Assembly: GCF_002953935.1 (NCBI RefSeq) | Contig: NZ_CP026514.1 | Span: forward strand, 2,232,001-2,296,000 | From: Arthrobacter sp. PGP41 | GTDB lineage: Bacteria > Actinomycetota > Actinomycetes > Actinomycetales > Micrococcaceae | DNA length: 64,000 bases | Direction of reading: 5' to 3' | Shown here: positions 29,392-38,017 of the stretch, piece after piece | How the letters are laid out: each line of letters starts with the position of its first letter | Position numbering within the stretch: position 1 is the first letter of the stretch | Notes under the pieces: model-generated | Database searches by the model: none | Seen by the model: only the letters and a program-made list of their open reading frames with translations | What the model was told of the DNA's origin: nothing | Made by a program: the position numbers and the translations under genes

Positions 29392-30228
29392 GTGGCACTG
29401 TCGCGGGCCCGTAAAGCCAACCCCGAGGGGCGGATGGCTCTTTGGGACCACCTCAAAGAGCTTAAAAACCGGCTGATAAAGTCGGCGATCGGCGTCGTCA
29501 TTGGCGGCATCGGGGGCTGGATACTTTACGATCCGCTGCTGAAGGCCCTTGCCGAGCCGGTCAACCGCATCTCCGAGCAGACCGGCGGGCTCTCGGCCAT
29601 TAACTTCGGAAGCATTGCGTCTCCGTTCGATTTCAAGCTGCAAATGTCACTCCTCATCGGCGTGGTCATTTCCAGCCCCATCTGGATCTACCAGCTCTGG
29701 GCCTTTATCACGCCCGGCCTGACCTCCAAGGAGCGCCGGTACACGCTGGGGTACATGGCGGCGGCCGTTCCGTTGTTCCTGGCCGGCATCTGGGCCGGCT
29801 GGCTGGTTGTGCCGCAGGTGGTGCACGCCCTGACGCAGTTCACCCCGGAGGGGTCCTCCAGCGTTATCGATGCCCGCACCTACATCGAGTTCGTGACCCG
29901 CATGGTCCTGGTCCTGGGCCTGGCTTTCCTGGTTCCCGTGGTGCTGGTGGGCATCAACATGGCGGGCATCATCTCCGGCGGTACTATCCTCAAGGCCTGG
30001 CGCATCACAGTGTTCCTCGTGTTCGTCCTCGCTGCCATCGCCGCTCCCGGAGCAGATGCCATCTCGATGTTCATGCTTGCAGGTCCGCTGCTGGTGCTTT
30101 TCTTTGCCGCGATCGGCATCTGCCTGATGAACGACAAGCGCCGCGAACGCAGGACAGCCAAGCGGGCAGCTGAAACCGAGGCCACAGCGGATATCGCCAC
30201 CCCCGGCAGTGAGCTCAAGAACCTCTGA
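29392..30228 (+). CDS. tatC: Sec-independent protein translocase subunit TatC
   Basis: 278 residues, six membrane helices. The signature N-terminus reads MALWDHLKELKNRLIKS, and the twin-arginine binding face includes F-R-related sequence in YQLWAFITPGLTSKERRYTLGYMAAAVPLFLAG. The C-terminal tail is charged. GTG at 29392 gives a 17-residue basic extension; the ATG at codon 18 is the family-typical alternative. It is the receptor for twin-arginine signal peptides, working with TatA upstream. Rieske-type proteins such as QcrA are usual clients. Confidence 0.95.
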   Translation: MALSRARKANPEGRMALWDHLKELKNRLIKSAIGVVIGGIGGWILYDPLLKALAEPVNRISEQTGGLSAINFGSIASPFDFKLQMSLLIGVVISSPIWIYQLWAFITPGLTSKERRYTLGYMAAAVPLFLAGIWAGWLVVPQVVHALTQFTPEGSSSVIDARTYIEFVTRMVLVLGLAFLVPVVLVGINMAGIISGGTILKAWRITVFLVFVLAAIAAPGADAISMFMLAGPLLVLFFAAIGICLMNDKRRERRTAKRAAETEATADIATPGSELKNL

Positions 30229-30247
30229 GCCCCGTTAGGCTTGGGGT

Positions 30248-33181
30248 ATGTCCTCCAACACCGGGCCTTCTTCCATTGGACCGTTTCCTGCCGGGCCCAC
30301 CGACACTGAAGAGCTCTCTCCTGCCGAGCGGTACCGTGCCAGCGCCGAGCGCAGGGCCGAAGCGGCAACGTACCTCGGAGCCTTCGTCCGGACCCTCGAC
30401 TTCGAACTGGACGACTTCCAGCGGCAGTCATGCCGCTCCCTCCAGGAGGGCAGGGGAGTGCTGGTGGCGGCACCCACAGGCGCCGGCAAGACCATCGTCG
30501 GTGAATTCGCCATCTACCTGGCGCTTCAGCGCGGCCTGAAGGCTTTTTACACAACCCCCATCAAAGCTTTGAGCAACCAGAAGTTCACAGAACTCTCTGA
30601 GAAATACGGGGCTGCGAATGTTGGCCTGCTCACCGGCGACACCAGCATCAACGGTGATGCCCCCGTCGTCGTCATGACCACGGAAGTCCTGCGGAACATG
30701 CTGTACGCGGATTCGGCAACGCTGGACGACCTCGGCTACGTGGTGATGGACGAGGTGCATTACCTGGCCGACAGGTTCCGGGGCGCGGTCTGGGAGGAAG
30801 TGATCATCCACCTCCCCAGCGAGGTGCAGGTGGTCTCACTCAGCGCCACGGTCTCGAACGCCGAGGAGTTCGGAGCGTGGCTGGACACCGTCCGCGGTGA
30901 TACCGACATCATCGTCTCCGAGCACCGGCCGGTACCTCTCTGGCAGCACGTGATGGTTGGCCGCCAGATCATGGACTTGTTCGCCGGCGAAACCACTTTC
31001 GACGAAATCGCTCCGCCGGTGGACGAGGGGGAGACGCAGCCGGTTTCGTCGAAGGACAGCGCGAAGGGCCGCGGCTTCGACGTCAATCCCGACCTCCTCA
31101 AGGTAGCGCGCAGCGAGATCCAGCAGGGTTTCCGCAGCCGCCAGGGGGGACCCGGCGGACGCGGCCAGCGCGGGCGGCGCGGCAACGACCGTCCTGGCCG
31201 GGGCGGGGACGAGCGTGGAGTGCGTCCCGCCAGCCGTCCCCAGGTCATCGCAAGCCTGGACCGGATGGACCTGCTCCCTGCCATTACCTTCATTTTCTCA
31301 AGGGCCGGCTGTGACGCCGCCGTAGCACAGTGCGTCGGCTCCGGGCTGTGGCTTACCACCGAGAAGGAACAGCGGATCATCGCCCAGCGCGTTGACGAAG
31401 CCGGCCAGGACATCCCGCCGGACGACCTCGACATCCTGGGCTTCTGGACTTGGCGTGACGGACTGATCCGGGGCTTCGCCGCCCACCATGCGGGCATGCT
31501 GCCCACTTTCAAGGAGGTGGTGGAGAAGCTTTTCGCGGACGGCCTGGTCAAAGCCGTTTTCGCCACGGAGACCCTGGCCCTGGGCGTCAACATGCCTGCC
31601 CGGTCCGTGGTGCTGGAAAAACTGGACAAGTTCAACGGTGAAGCCCATGTGGACATCACCGCCGGTGAGTACACCCAGCTGACCGGCCGTGCAGGCCGCC
31701 GAGGCATCGACGTCGAAGGCCATGCCGTGGTGCTGTGGCAGCCAGGAACGGATCCGACGGCGGTCGCCGGCCTGGCGTCCCGGCGCACGTACCCCTTGAA
31801 CTCAAGCTTCCGGCCCACATACAACATGAGCATCAACCTCCTGGCCCAGTTCGGCCGCGCCAGGGCCCGCGAAATCCTTGAGTCTTCCTTTGCCCAGTTC
31901 CAGGCTGACCGTTCCGTGGTGGGGCTTGCCAAGCAGGTGCGCAGCCGGGAGGAGTCGCTGGCGGGTTATGCCAAGTCGATGACCTGCCACCTGGGCGATT
32001 TTACCGAGTATGCCCGGCTGCGGAGGGAACTCTCCGACGCCGAAAACGCCGGTTCGCGCACCAAGTCCCGCGTCAGGAAATCGCTGAGTGACGATTCCCT
32101 GGCCCGCCTGCTGCCGGGCGATGTGGTGAATGTTCCCGGGGGCAGGGCGCCCGGCCCGGCAATTGTGCTCAGTTCGGACCACACCAGCCGCGAGCCCCGG
32201 CCTGCGGTCCTGACGCTGGACAATCAACTGAGGAGAATCGGCACCGATGACTTGGAAGGCCCCATTGCGCCGGTGACGCGCATTCGCATTCCCAAGTCCT
32301 TCAACGCCAAAGTGCCCAAATCCCGCCGTGATCTCGCGTCCTCGGCCCGGAACGCGCTGCGGGAAAACCGTTCGCCCGCCCCGGGCACCAACCGCAACCA
32401 TGATTTCGGCCTTGCAACGGCCCTGCCCAACCAGGAAAAACGCATCGCCGACCTCCGCCGCGCCCTCCGGGCCCACCCGTGCCACGGCTGCAGCGAACGG
32501 GAGGACCACGCCCGCTGGTCCGAACGCTGGTGGAAGCTGCGGCGGGAAACCGACGGGCTGGTGCGCCAGATCCAGGGCCGGACCAACACAATCGCCAAGA
32601 CCTTCGACCGTGTGTGCGACGTCCTGACCGCCTACGGGTATCTGGAGCCGGCTGCCGACGGCCGGCTGGGCATCAGCCCCGATGGCCAGCGGCTGCGGCG
32701 GATCTACGGGGAGAAGGACCTCCTCATTTCCCAGTCCCTGCGGCTGGGCGCGTTCGATGACTTGGATGCCGTGGAAGTTGCCGCCCTGGCCAGCGTGCTG
32801 GTGTACCAGGCAAAGCGGGAAGACCGGGGACTCCGGCCGCGGATGCCCAGTATTTCCCTGGAGACGTCGGTTGATATCGTCATCCGCGAATGGTCTGCCC
32901 TGGAGGACGTGGAAGAGGAGAACAAGCTTCCGCTGACCGGCGAACCCGAACTGGGGCTCGTCTGGCCGATCTACAAGTGGGCCCGCGGCCGCCACCTGCA
33001 GGACGTCCTGAGCGGCACGGACCTGGCAGCGGGCGACTTTGTCCGGTGGGTGAAGCAGGTTGTCGACCTCCTCGACCAGCTCGCCAAGATTCCCGGCCTG
33101 GAACCCCGCCTTGCCCGGCTCTGCGCCGAAGCAATCTCGTTGATCCGCCGTGGCGTCGTGGCCTACTCTTCCGTACTCTGA
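30248..33181 (+). CDS. helY: Ski2/Mtr4-like DEAD/DEAH-box helicase HelY
   Basis: 977 residues. The RecA1 lobe has Walker A APTGAGKT (about residues 77-84) and D-E-V-H (VVMDEVHYLADRF). The RecA2 lobe has QLTGRAGRRGIDVEGHAVV. The C-terminal helical domains resemble Ski2/Mtr4 RNA helicases (DSHCT-type end). Residues about 293-331 form an Arg/Gly-rich insertion between the two lobes (many RG pairs), likely RNA-binding. The order tatA, tatC, helY is conserved in Actinobacteria. ATG start at 30248. Confidence 0.93.
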   Translation: MSSNTGPSSIGPFPAGPTDTEELSPAERYRASAERRAEAATYLGAFVRTLDFELDDFQRQSCRSLQEGRGVLVAAPTGAGKTIVGEFAIYLALQRGLKAFYTTPIKALSNQKFTELSEKYGAANVGLLTGDTSINGDAPVVVMTTEVLRNMLYADSATLDDLGYVVMDEVHYLADRFRGAVWEEVIIHLPSEVQVVSLSATVSNAEEFGAWLDTVRGDTDIIVSEHRPVPLWQHVMVGRQIMDLFAGETTFDEIAPPVDEGETQPVSSKDSAKGRGFDVNPDLLKVARSEIQQGFRSRQGGPGGRGQRGRRGNDRPGRGGDERGVRPASRPQVIASLDRMDLLPAITFIFSRAGCDAAVAQCVGSGLWLTTEKEQRIIAQRVDEAGQDIPPDDLDILGFWTWRDGLIRGFAAHHAGMLPTFKEVVEKLFADGLVKAVFATETLALGVNMPARSVVLEKLDKFNGEAHVDITAGEYTQLTGRAGRRGIDVEGHAVVLWQPGTDPTAVAGLASRRTYPLNSSFRPTYNMSINLLAQFGRARAREILESSFAQFQADRSVVGLAKQVRSREESLAGYAKSMTCHLGDFTEYARLRRELSDAENAGSRTKSRVRKSLSDDSLARLLPGDVVNVPGGRAPGPAIVLSSDHTSREPRPAVLTLDNQLRRIGTDDLEGPIAPVTRIRIPKSFNAKVPKSRRDLASSARNALRENRSPAPGTNRNHDFGLATALPNQEKRIADLRRALRAHPCHGCSEREDHARWSERWWKLRRETDGLVRQIQGRTNTIAKTFDRVCDVLTAYGYLEPAADGRLGISPDGQRLRRIYGEKDLLISQSLRLGAFDDLDAVEVAALASVLVYQAKREDRGLRPRMPSISLETSVDIVIREWSALEDVEEENKLPLTGEPELGLVWPIYKWARGRHLQDVLSGTDLAAGDFVRWVKQVVDLLDQLAKIPGLEPRLARLCAEAISLIRRGVVAYSSVL

Positions 33182-33235
33182 CAAGCTTCGCCGGCCACCC
33201 TCCGGCCCACACCAACCCCAGGAGCACTGCCCCGC

Positions 33236-34891
33236 ATGTCCCAGCCTGAACCGCTGCCCGCTGCCCGAGCCAAGACTGTCCTCTACCGGAACGGGTCCGT
33301 CTACAGCGCGGCAGACCCTTTTGCCACGGCCATGGTGGTTGACGGCGGCACGGTTGCCTGGGTGGGATCCGAACAGGCGGCCTCGTCCATCGCTGACAGT
33401 TCAATGGAGATCATCGATCTTCGGGGTGCCCTGGTGGCGCCGGGTTTCGTGGACTCGCACCTCCACCTGACCGAGACCGGCATCGCGCTGGACTCACTGC
33501 AGCTGGGCGGAATCCGTTCAGCCAAGGAACTGCTGGACGCCGTAGCCTGCGTACCCGGCAAAGGACCTGTCCTGGGCCACGGCTGGGATGAGACCACCTG
33601 GACGGATGACACCCTGCCCACCGCCGATGAACTGGAACGGGCGTCCGCGGGGCGCCACGTGTACCTCTCCCGGGTGGACGTGCATTCCGCGCTGGTATCC
33701 GAGTCCCTGGCCCACGCGGCGGGCGTCCGGGAGCTGGATGGGTTCGACGGCGGGGCGAGGGTCCGCCGGGCAGCGCACACGGCCGCCCGCCAGGCTACCC
33801 GCCGGCTGCCGCACGACGAGTTGCGGCGCCATCAGGGCCGTGCATTGGCCGAAGCGGCGGCAAACGGTTACGTGGCAGTCGCGGAAATGGGCGCACCGCA
33901 CATCGGCGGAGTGGAGGACCTCCGGCTTGCCGCCGGATGGAACAATGGTGGCCCGGAAAGTGCCGGAGTTCCTGAAGTCCTTCCCTACTGGGGGGAACTG
34001 GCGTCCTCCGAAGAACATGCCCGCAGGCTCCTGGACCAGTTTGGCTTTGGCGTGCGGGGGCTGGCCGGCGACCTCAACATCGACGGCTCCATCGGGTCAC
34101 GGACGGCGGCACTAAGGTCCGGGTACGCGGACGCGCCGGGCGAGCACGGGAACCTGTACCTGAGTGTTGGTGAAGCTGCAGCCCACCTCGCTGCGTGCTC
34201 GCTTGCAGGGGTCCAGGGCGGGTTCCATGTCATTGGGGACGCCGGGCTGGACACTGCCTTGGCCGCCCTCGAGCTGGCAGCCCGTGAGGTGGGTGAGCAG
34301 CGGGTGCGCGCCGCCGGCCACCGCTTCGAACACGTGGAGATGGTGGATGCCGCCGCCGTCGGAACCTTGGCCCGGTACGCGGTAACGGTCAGCGCCCAGC
34401 CAGCGTTCGACGCTGCCTGGGGCGGCCCCGGAGGGCTGTACGAACAGAGGCTGGGGGAGCGGAGCCGGTCCATGAACCCCTTTGCCAGGCTCTACGCCGC
34501 CGGGGTTCCCGTGTGCTTCGGCAGCGACAGCCCCGTGACGGCCCTGCGGCCATGGTCCAGCGTCCGCGCCTGCCTGGAGCACCACAACCAGGATGAGCGG
34601 ATCTCAGCCCGCGCAGCGTTCCTGGGCCACACCCGTGCAGGCTGGCGGGCGGCCAAATATTCCGACCCCATGGCAGGACAGCTTGTGCCGGGAGCTCCTG
34701 CGAGTTTCGCCGTTTGGGAGGTCGAGGAACTCATGGTCCAGGTGGCCGACGGCCGGGTCCAGTCCTGGAGCACCGACCCGAGGGCGCGGACACCGCTGCT
34801 GCCTGCCCTGGACACCGGCAGCGACCCCGTGTGCCTGCAGACGGTCCGGAACGGCGTCGAACTTTTCGCAAGTCCTGCGCTCCGGTCCTGA
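33236..34891 (+). CDS. Amidohydrolase family protein (YtcJ-like)
   Basis: 551 residues. The metal-binding H-x-H is in VDSHLHLTETG (about residue 79). The insert domain typical of the YtcJ/LAF3-like group follows, then the conserved DGSIGSRTAAL, HVIGDAGLDTALAAL and FGSDSPVTALRPW segments (terminal metal ligand Asp). These are metal-dependent hydrolases of N-acyl or amide bonds; the substrate is unknown. Start ATG at 33236, 54 bases after helY. Confidence 0.9.
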   Translation: MSQPEPLPAARAKTVLYRNGSVYSAADPFATAMVVDGGTVAWVGSEQAASSIADSSMEIIDLRGALVAPGFVDSHLHLTETGIALDSLQLGGIRSAKELLDAVACVPGKGPVLGHGWDETTWTDDTLPTADELERASAGRHVYLSRVDVHSALVSESLAHAAGVRELDGFDGGARVRRAAHTAARQATRRLPHDELRRHQGRALAEAAANGYVAVAEMGAPHIGGVEDLRLAAGWNNGGPESAGVPEVLPYWGELASSEEHARRLLDQFGFGVRGLAGDLNIDGSIGSRTAALRSGYADAPGEHGNLYLSVGEAAAHLAACSLAGVQGGFHVIGDAGLDTALAALELAAREVGEQRVRAAGHRFEHVEMVDAAAVGTLARYAVTVSAQPAFDAAWGGPGGLYEQRLGERSRSMNPFARLYAAGVPVCFGSDSPVTALRPWSSVRACLEHHNQDERISARAAFLGHTRAGWRAAKYSDPMAGQLVPGAPASFAVWEVEELMVQVADGRVQSWSTDPRARTPLLPALDTGSDPVCLQTVRNGVELFASPALRS

Positions 34892-34908
34892 CCGGGCGGC
34901 CACCACCC

Positions 34909-34914
34909 TATAAT
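34909..34914 (+). promoter_or_regulatory. Probable -10 element for the polyprenol-phosphate mannosyltransferase gene
   Basis: TATAAT at 34909-34914 lies 72 bases ahead of the GTG at 34986, in the gap after the amidohydrolase stop. The -35 region (about 34886-34891) is weak. A transcript would start near 34921 and have a leader of about 65 bases. Called from sequence match only. Confidence 0.45.
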
Positions 34915-34985
34915 TGGTAGTTGCGCCTGCCGCGGCCCTGTTCGCGGCCGGGCGCTCTGACCGTTTCCCCCAGGAAAGGCCCTTT

Positions 34986-35732
34986 GTGCGCGTCCTCACG
35001 ATCATTCCCACCTACAACGAGCTGGAATCGCTGCCCAAGACCCTGCAGCGGCTTCGCGCGGCGGTCCCTGCGTCGGACGTGTTGGTGGTGGATGACAACA
35101 GCCCGGACGGCACCGGCCAGCTCGCGGACCGTTTCGCTGCCGAGGACTCCCAGGTGCACGTCCTGCACCGAAAGGGCAAGGAAGGCTTGGGCGCCGCGTA
35201 CATTGCCGGCTTCCGGTGGGGCCTGGACGCCGGATATGACGTCCTGGTTGAAATGGACGCTGACGGTTCCCATCAGCCCGAGCAGCTTCCCCAGCTGCTG
35301 GAAGCCGTTGAGCAGGGCGCGGACCTTGCCATGGGCTCCCGGTGGGTACCCGGCGGCAGCGTCGTCAACTGGCCCCTCTACCGGCAGGCGATTTCCAGGG
35401 TAGGCAGCACCTATGCCCGCCTCATGCTGGGGTTGAAGATCAAGGACGTCACGGGCGGCTACCGCGCGTTCCGCAGGACAACGCTGGAAAAGCTCAACCT
35501 GGACCAGGTGGACTCGGTTGGCTACGGCTTCCAGGTGGACCTCGCGTTCCGCGTGGCCCGCATGGGGCTCCGCATCGAGGAACGGCCCATCACTTTCGTC
35601 GAGCGGGAGCTCGGAGCCTCCAAGATGAGCGGCAACATCGTGCTCGAGGCCATGGTCAATGTCACCAAGTGGGGCCTGCAGGCCCGCTGGCACACCCTGA
35701 CCGGCAAGAAGGCACCGGCGCAGCAGCCCTAA
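34986..35732 (+). CDS. ppm1: Polyprenol monophosphomannose synthase (dolichol-P-mannose synthase family GT2)
   Basis: 248 residues from the GTG at 34986, which has AGGAAAGG 7 bases upstream; the open frame reaches 34914 but that part is non-conserved. GT2 motifs are [30 protein letters not shown] and [13 protein letters not shown] (metal-binding D-x-D), then [14 protein letters not shown]. It transfers mannose from GDP-mannose to polyprenyl phosphate, feeding lipoglycan and protein mannosylation. It is the catalytic domain only, without the Lnt fusion seen in some actinobacteria. Confidence 0.88.
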   Translation: MRVLTIIPTYNELESLPKTLQRLRAAVPASDVLVVDDNSPDGTGQLADRFAAEDSQVHVLHRKGKEGLGAAYIAGFRWGLDAGYDVLVEMDADGSHQPEQLPQLLEAVEQGADLAMGSRWVPGGSVVNWPLYRQAISRVGSTYARLMLGLKIKDVTGGYRAFRRTTLEKLNLDQVDSVGYGFQVDLAFRVARMGLRIEERPITFVERELGASKMSGNIVLEAMVNVTKWGLQARWHTLTGKKAPAQQP

Positions 35733-35769
35733 CCGGTGCAACGCCGCGCGTAGAAGCCGGATTAAACAA

Positions 35770-35813
35770 GGAAGGGGGCTGTCCTGCACCAAGTGCAGGG
35801 ACAGCCCCCTTCC
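35770..35813. terminator. Bidirectional hairpin terminator
   Basis: GGAAGGGGGCTGTCCTGCAC pairs with GTGCAGGGACAGCCCCCTTCC around CAA, with one bulged base. It lies between the convergent ppm1 and rbpA genes and can end both transcripts. Confidence 0.85.
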
Positions 35814-35839
35814 TGTTAAAAGCCTCGGGCTTGGTTCCC

Positions 35840-36187
35840 CTAGGCGGAGCGCCGTTCTCCGCGGCGTTCGCGCAGGATGGTCAGCCGGTCTTCGAGGATC
35901 TGCTCCAGTTCGGGGAGTGAGCGGCGCTCCAGGAGCATGTCCCAGTGGGTACGCACCGCTTTGTCGTTGCTGGTGTCGGGGCGTTCGCCATCAACCAGGA
36001 GGGCTTCCTTGCCGGTCTTGGAAACCCACACCGGGGGAATTTCCGCTTCTGAGGAGAACGTAACGAAGACCTGCTCACCGTCTTCGCACCGGTACTCGAC
36101 GCGCTGGCGCGGAGCCGGCTCGACTCCGGACTCGGTCTCCATGCTCTGCGCGCCAAGGCGCATGCCCCGCAGGCTGCGATCGCTCAT
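35840..36187 (-). CDS. rbpA: RNA polymerase-binding protein RbpA
   Basis: 115 residues from the ATG at 36187 (SDRSLRGMRLGAQSMETE). The core domain contains EYRCEDGEQVFVTFSSEAEIPPVWVSKTG and the C-terminal sigma-interaction domain reads TLWDMLLERRS-type sequence (THWDMLLERRSLPELEQILEDRL). RbpA binds RNA polymerase and the principal sigma factor and stabilises open complexes. It is transcribed alone on the minus strand from a promoter near 36350, with a leader of about 160 bases, and ends at the shared terminator 35770-35813. Confidence 0.96.
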   Translation of the reverse strand: MSDRSLRGMRLGAQSMETESGVEPAPRQRVEYRCEDGEQVFVTFSSEAEIPPVWVSKTGKEALLVDGERPDTSNDKAVRTHWDMLLERRSLPELEQILEDRLTILRERRGERRSA

Positions 36188-36346
36188 GATTTCTCCCTTT
36201 GGTCGGTGCGCGGTGGACAACACCGCGCCGGCCGGCGGTAAACACGTACCGTCGGACTACTGTGTGCTCTGTGCTGCATCTTTAGATTCAACGCATCGCG
36301 AAGCTTTGTTGTTCCAGCGGATCTGCTCCAGCCGGACAAATACACA

Positions 36347-36376
36347 ATTATACCGGCGTTAAGCATGAACAGCCAA
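36347..36376 (-). promoter_or_regulatory. rbpA promoter (consensus -10)
   Basis: On the minus strand, TTGGCT (36371-36376) and a perfect TATAAT (36347-36352) are separated by 18 bases. Transcription should start near 36340, giving a leader of about 150 bases before the rbpA ATG. The -35 overlaps the T-tail of the terminator of the upstream SPFH gene. Confidence 0.65.
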
Positions 36377-36406
36377 AAGAGGGGCCCGCGGCCGCGCGAA
36401 CCCCTC
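36375..36406 (-). terminator. Terminator of the NfeD/SPFH operon
   Basis: Read on the minus strand, GAGGGG and CCCCTC pair around a GC-rich loop containing GCGGCCGC (hairpin 36379-36406), and TTTT (36375-36378) follows. It lies 47 bases after the SPFH stop codon and directly ahead of the rbpA promoter. Confidence 0.7.
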
Positions 36407-36452
36407 ATCGAAACCGGCAAGGACTGTCAGCCGGTCCTTCCGCTGTTGGGCC

Positions 36453-37394
36453 TTAGGGCTCCGACGGTTTGGCTCCCGCTTCGTCGAATAGCCCTCCGGT
36501 GGACTCCAGGCTGGTTCCGCCCAGGGCGTTGCCGATCCCCTTGAGTGCCTCGCCTACTTCGCTGGGGATGATCCAGAGCTTGTTGGAGGAGCCCTCCGCC
36601 AGCTTGGGCAGTGTCTGCAGGTACTGGTACGCCAGCAGCTTCTGGTCCGGATTGCCGCGATGGATGGCGTCAAAGACCTTCTGGATGGCCTGCGCTTCAC
36701 CGTCGGCGCGGAGGATGGCGGCCTTCGCATCACCCTCCGCCTTGAGAATGGCGGCCTGCCGCTGGCCCTCGGCGGTCAGGATGGCTGACTGCTTGGTTCC
36801 TTCGGCCGTCAGGATCGCGGCCCGGCGGTCCCTTTCTGCGCGCATCTGCTTCTCCATCGAGTCCTGGATGGAGTGGGGCGGATCAATGGCCTTCAGTTCC
36901 ACGCGGGACACACGGATGCCCCAGCGCCCCGTAGCCTCGTCCAGGACGCCGCGCAGCTGTCCGTTGATCTGGTCCCGGGACGTGAGTGCCTCCTCGAGGT
37001 TCAGCCCGCCCACCACGTTGCGCAGAGTTGTGGTGGTCAACTGCTCCACGGCCTGGATGTAGTTGGCGATCTCATACGTGGCGGCGCGCGGGTCGGTGAC
37101 CTGGAAGTACACCACGGTGTCGATGGAGACCACCAGGTTGTCCTCGGTGATGACAGGCTGCGGCGGGAAGGAGACCACCTGCTCGCGCAGGTCCAGCAGC
37201 GGCAGGAGCCGGTCAACGAAGGGAATAAGGATGGTCAGTCCCGGATTGAGCGTCCGCTGGTATTTGCCCAGCCTTTCAACAACGCCCGCCCGTGCCTGTG
37301 GGATGATCCGGACCGCCCGGACCAGGACAATAATCACAAACACGATCAGGACCACCAGCACGATGGCGAGTGCGGCTCCTCCTGCGTTATCCAT
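36453..37394 (-). CDS. SPFH/Band 7 (stomatin-like) membrane protein
   Basis: 313 residues. One N-terminal membrane anchor (ALAIVLVVLIVFVIIVLVRAV) is followed by the SPFH domain (VVERLGKYQRTLNPGLTILIPFVDRL, then VELKAIDPPHSIQDSMEKQMRAERDRRAAIL). A coiled coil of repeated ILTAEG/ILKAEG units covers about residues 205-245. It belongs to the stomatin/slipin/QmcA group that organises membrane microdomains and often pairs with an NfeD-type protein; here the NfeD gene precedes it by 33 bases. ATG start at 37394. Confidence 0.93.
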   Translation of the reverse strand: MDNAGGAALAIVLVVLIVFVIIVLVRAVRIIPQARAGVVERLGKYQRTLNPGLTILIPFVDRLLPLLDLREQVVSFPPQPVITEDNLVVSIDTVVYFQVTDPRAATYEIANYIQAVEQLTTTTLRNVVGGLNLEEALTSRDQINGQLRGVLDEATGRWGIRVSRVELKAIDPPHSIQDSMEKQMRAERDRRAAILTAEGTKQSAILTAEGQRQAAILKAEGDAKAAILRADGEAQAIQKVFDAIHRGNPDQKLLAYQYLQTLPKLAEGSSNKLWIIPSEVGEALKGIGNALGGTSLESTGGLFDEAGAKPSEP

Positions 37395-37427
37395 ACATTT
37401 CCTTCTTCCCCAATTGATCAGGCTGTG

Positions 37428-37892
37428 TCAGGACTTGGCGTCGGGTTCCAATGCTGCCGAAACCACGGCGGTGGCACCGTCTATGGCGGCCACCACAACT
37501 TTTTGGCCGGCGGGAAGGACTCCTGCCGCTGAGCGGGCGCTCCAGATGTCGCCGCCGATTTTCACCAGGCCGCCGGCTGAGGAGACAGATTCCATGACGA
37601 CGGCTTGCTCACCGATCAGGCGGTCAACGTTGGTGCGCTGCTCGGATGGCCCCTTCTTCAAGTGGGACAGGGCCACCGGACGGACAAAGGCGATCATGAG
37701 CAGGGAGACGACGCAGAAAACCACTATCTGCAGCCAGAGGTCGGCGCCGGCGAAATCAGCCACCAGGGCGGCGAGGGTTCCTCCGCCGAGCATGATGAAA
37801 AACAGGTCAAGGGTGATCATCTCGATCACTGCAAAAGCGAGGAAAGCGGTGAGCCACAGTGCCCACCAGTTTTCGCCCAACCATTCGAACAA
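37428..37892 (-). CDS. NfeD family membrane protein
   Basis: 154 residues. Two to three N-terminal membrane helices (WWALWLTAFLAFAVIEMITLDLFFIMLGGGTLAALVADF) are followed by a C-terminal OB-fold domain (LIGEQAVVMESVSSAGGLVKIGGDIWSARSA). This is the short NfeD type that partners stomatin-like proteins. The start is a TTG at 37892 behind GGGGGAG. It forms a two-gene operon with the SPFH gene. Confidence 0.92.
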   Translation of the reverse strand: MFEWLGENWWALWLTAFLAFAVIEMITLDLFFIMLGGGTLAALVADFAGADLWLQIVVFCVVSLLMIAFVRPVALSHLKKGPSEQRTNVDRLIGEQAVVMESVSSAGGLVKIGGDIWSARSAAGVLPAGQKVVVAAIDGATAVVSAALEPDAKS

Positions 37893-38017
37893 CGTGCTCC
37901 CCCTTCGCTACGGGGAGCCGCTACCGCGGACCCTCCAGTAACTGTTCTTCCATCCTAATGCGGGTAGCCTTCCTGTGGGCGGGCCGCCGGGAGTTGCCGG
38001 GGATAGTGGCCAAGTCG

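Noticed and set aside
36184..36420. 78-codon minus-strand frame between the SPFH gene and rbpA
   Set aside because: It spans the terminator and the rbpA promoter and leader. It has no ribosome site or conserved sequence.
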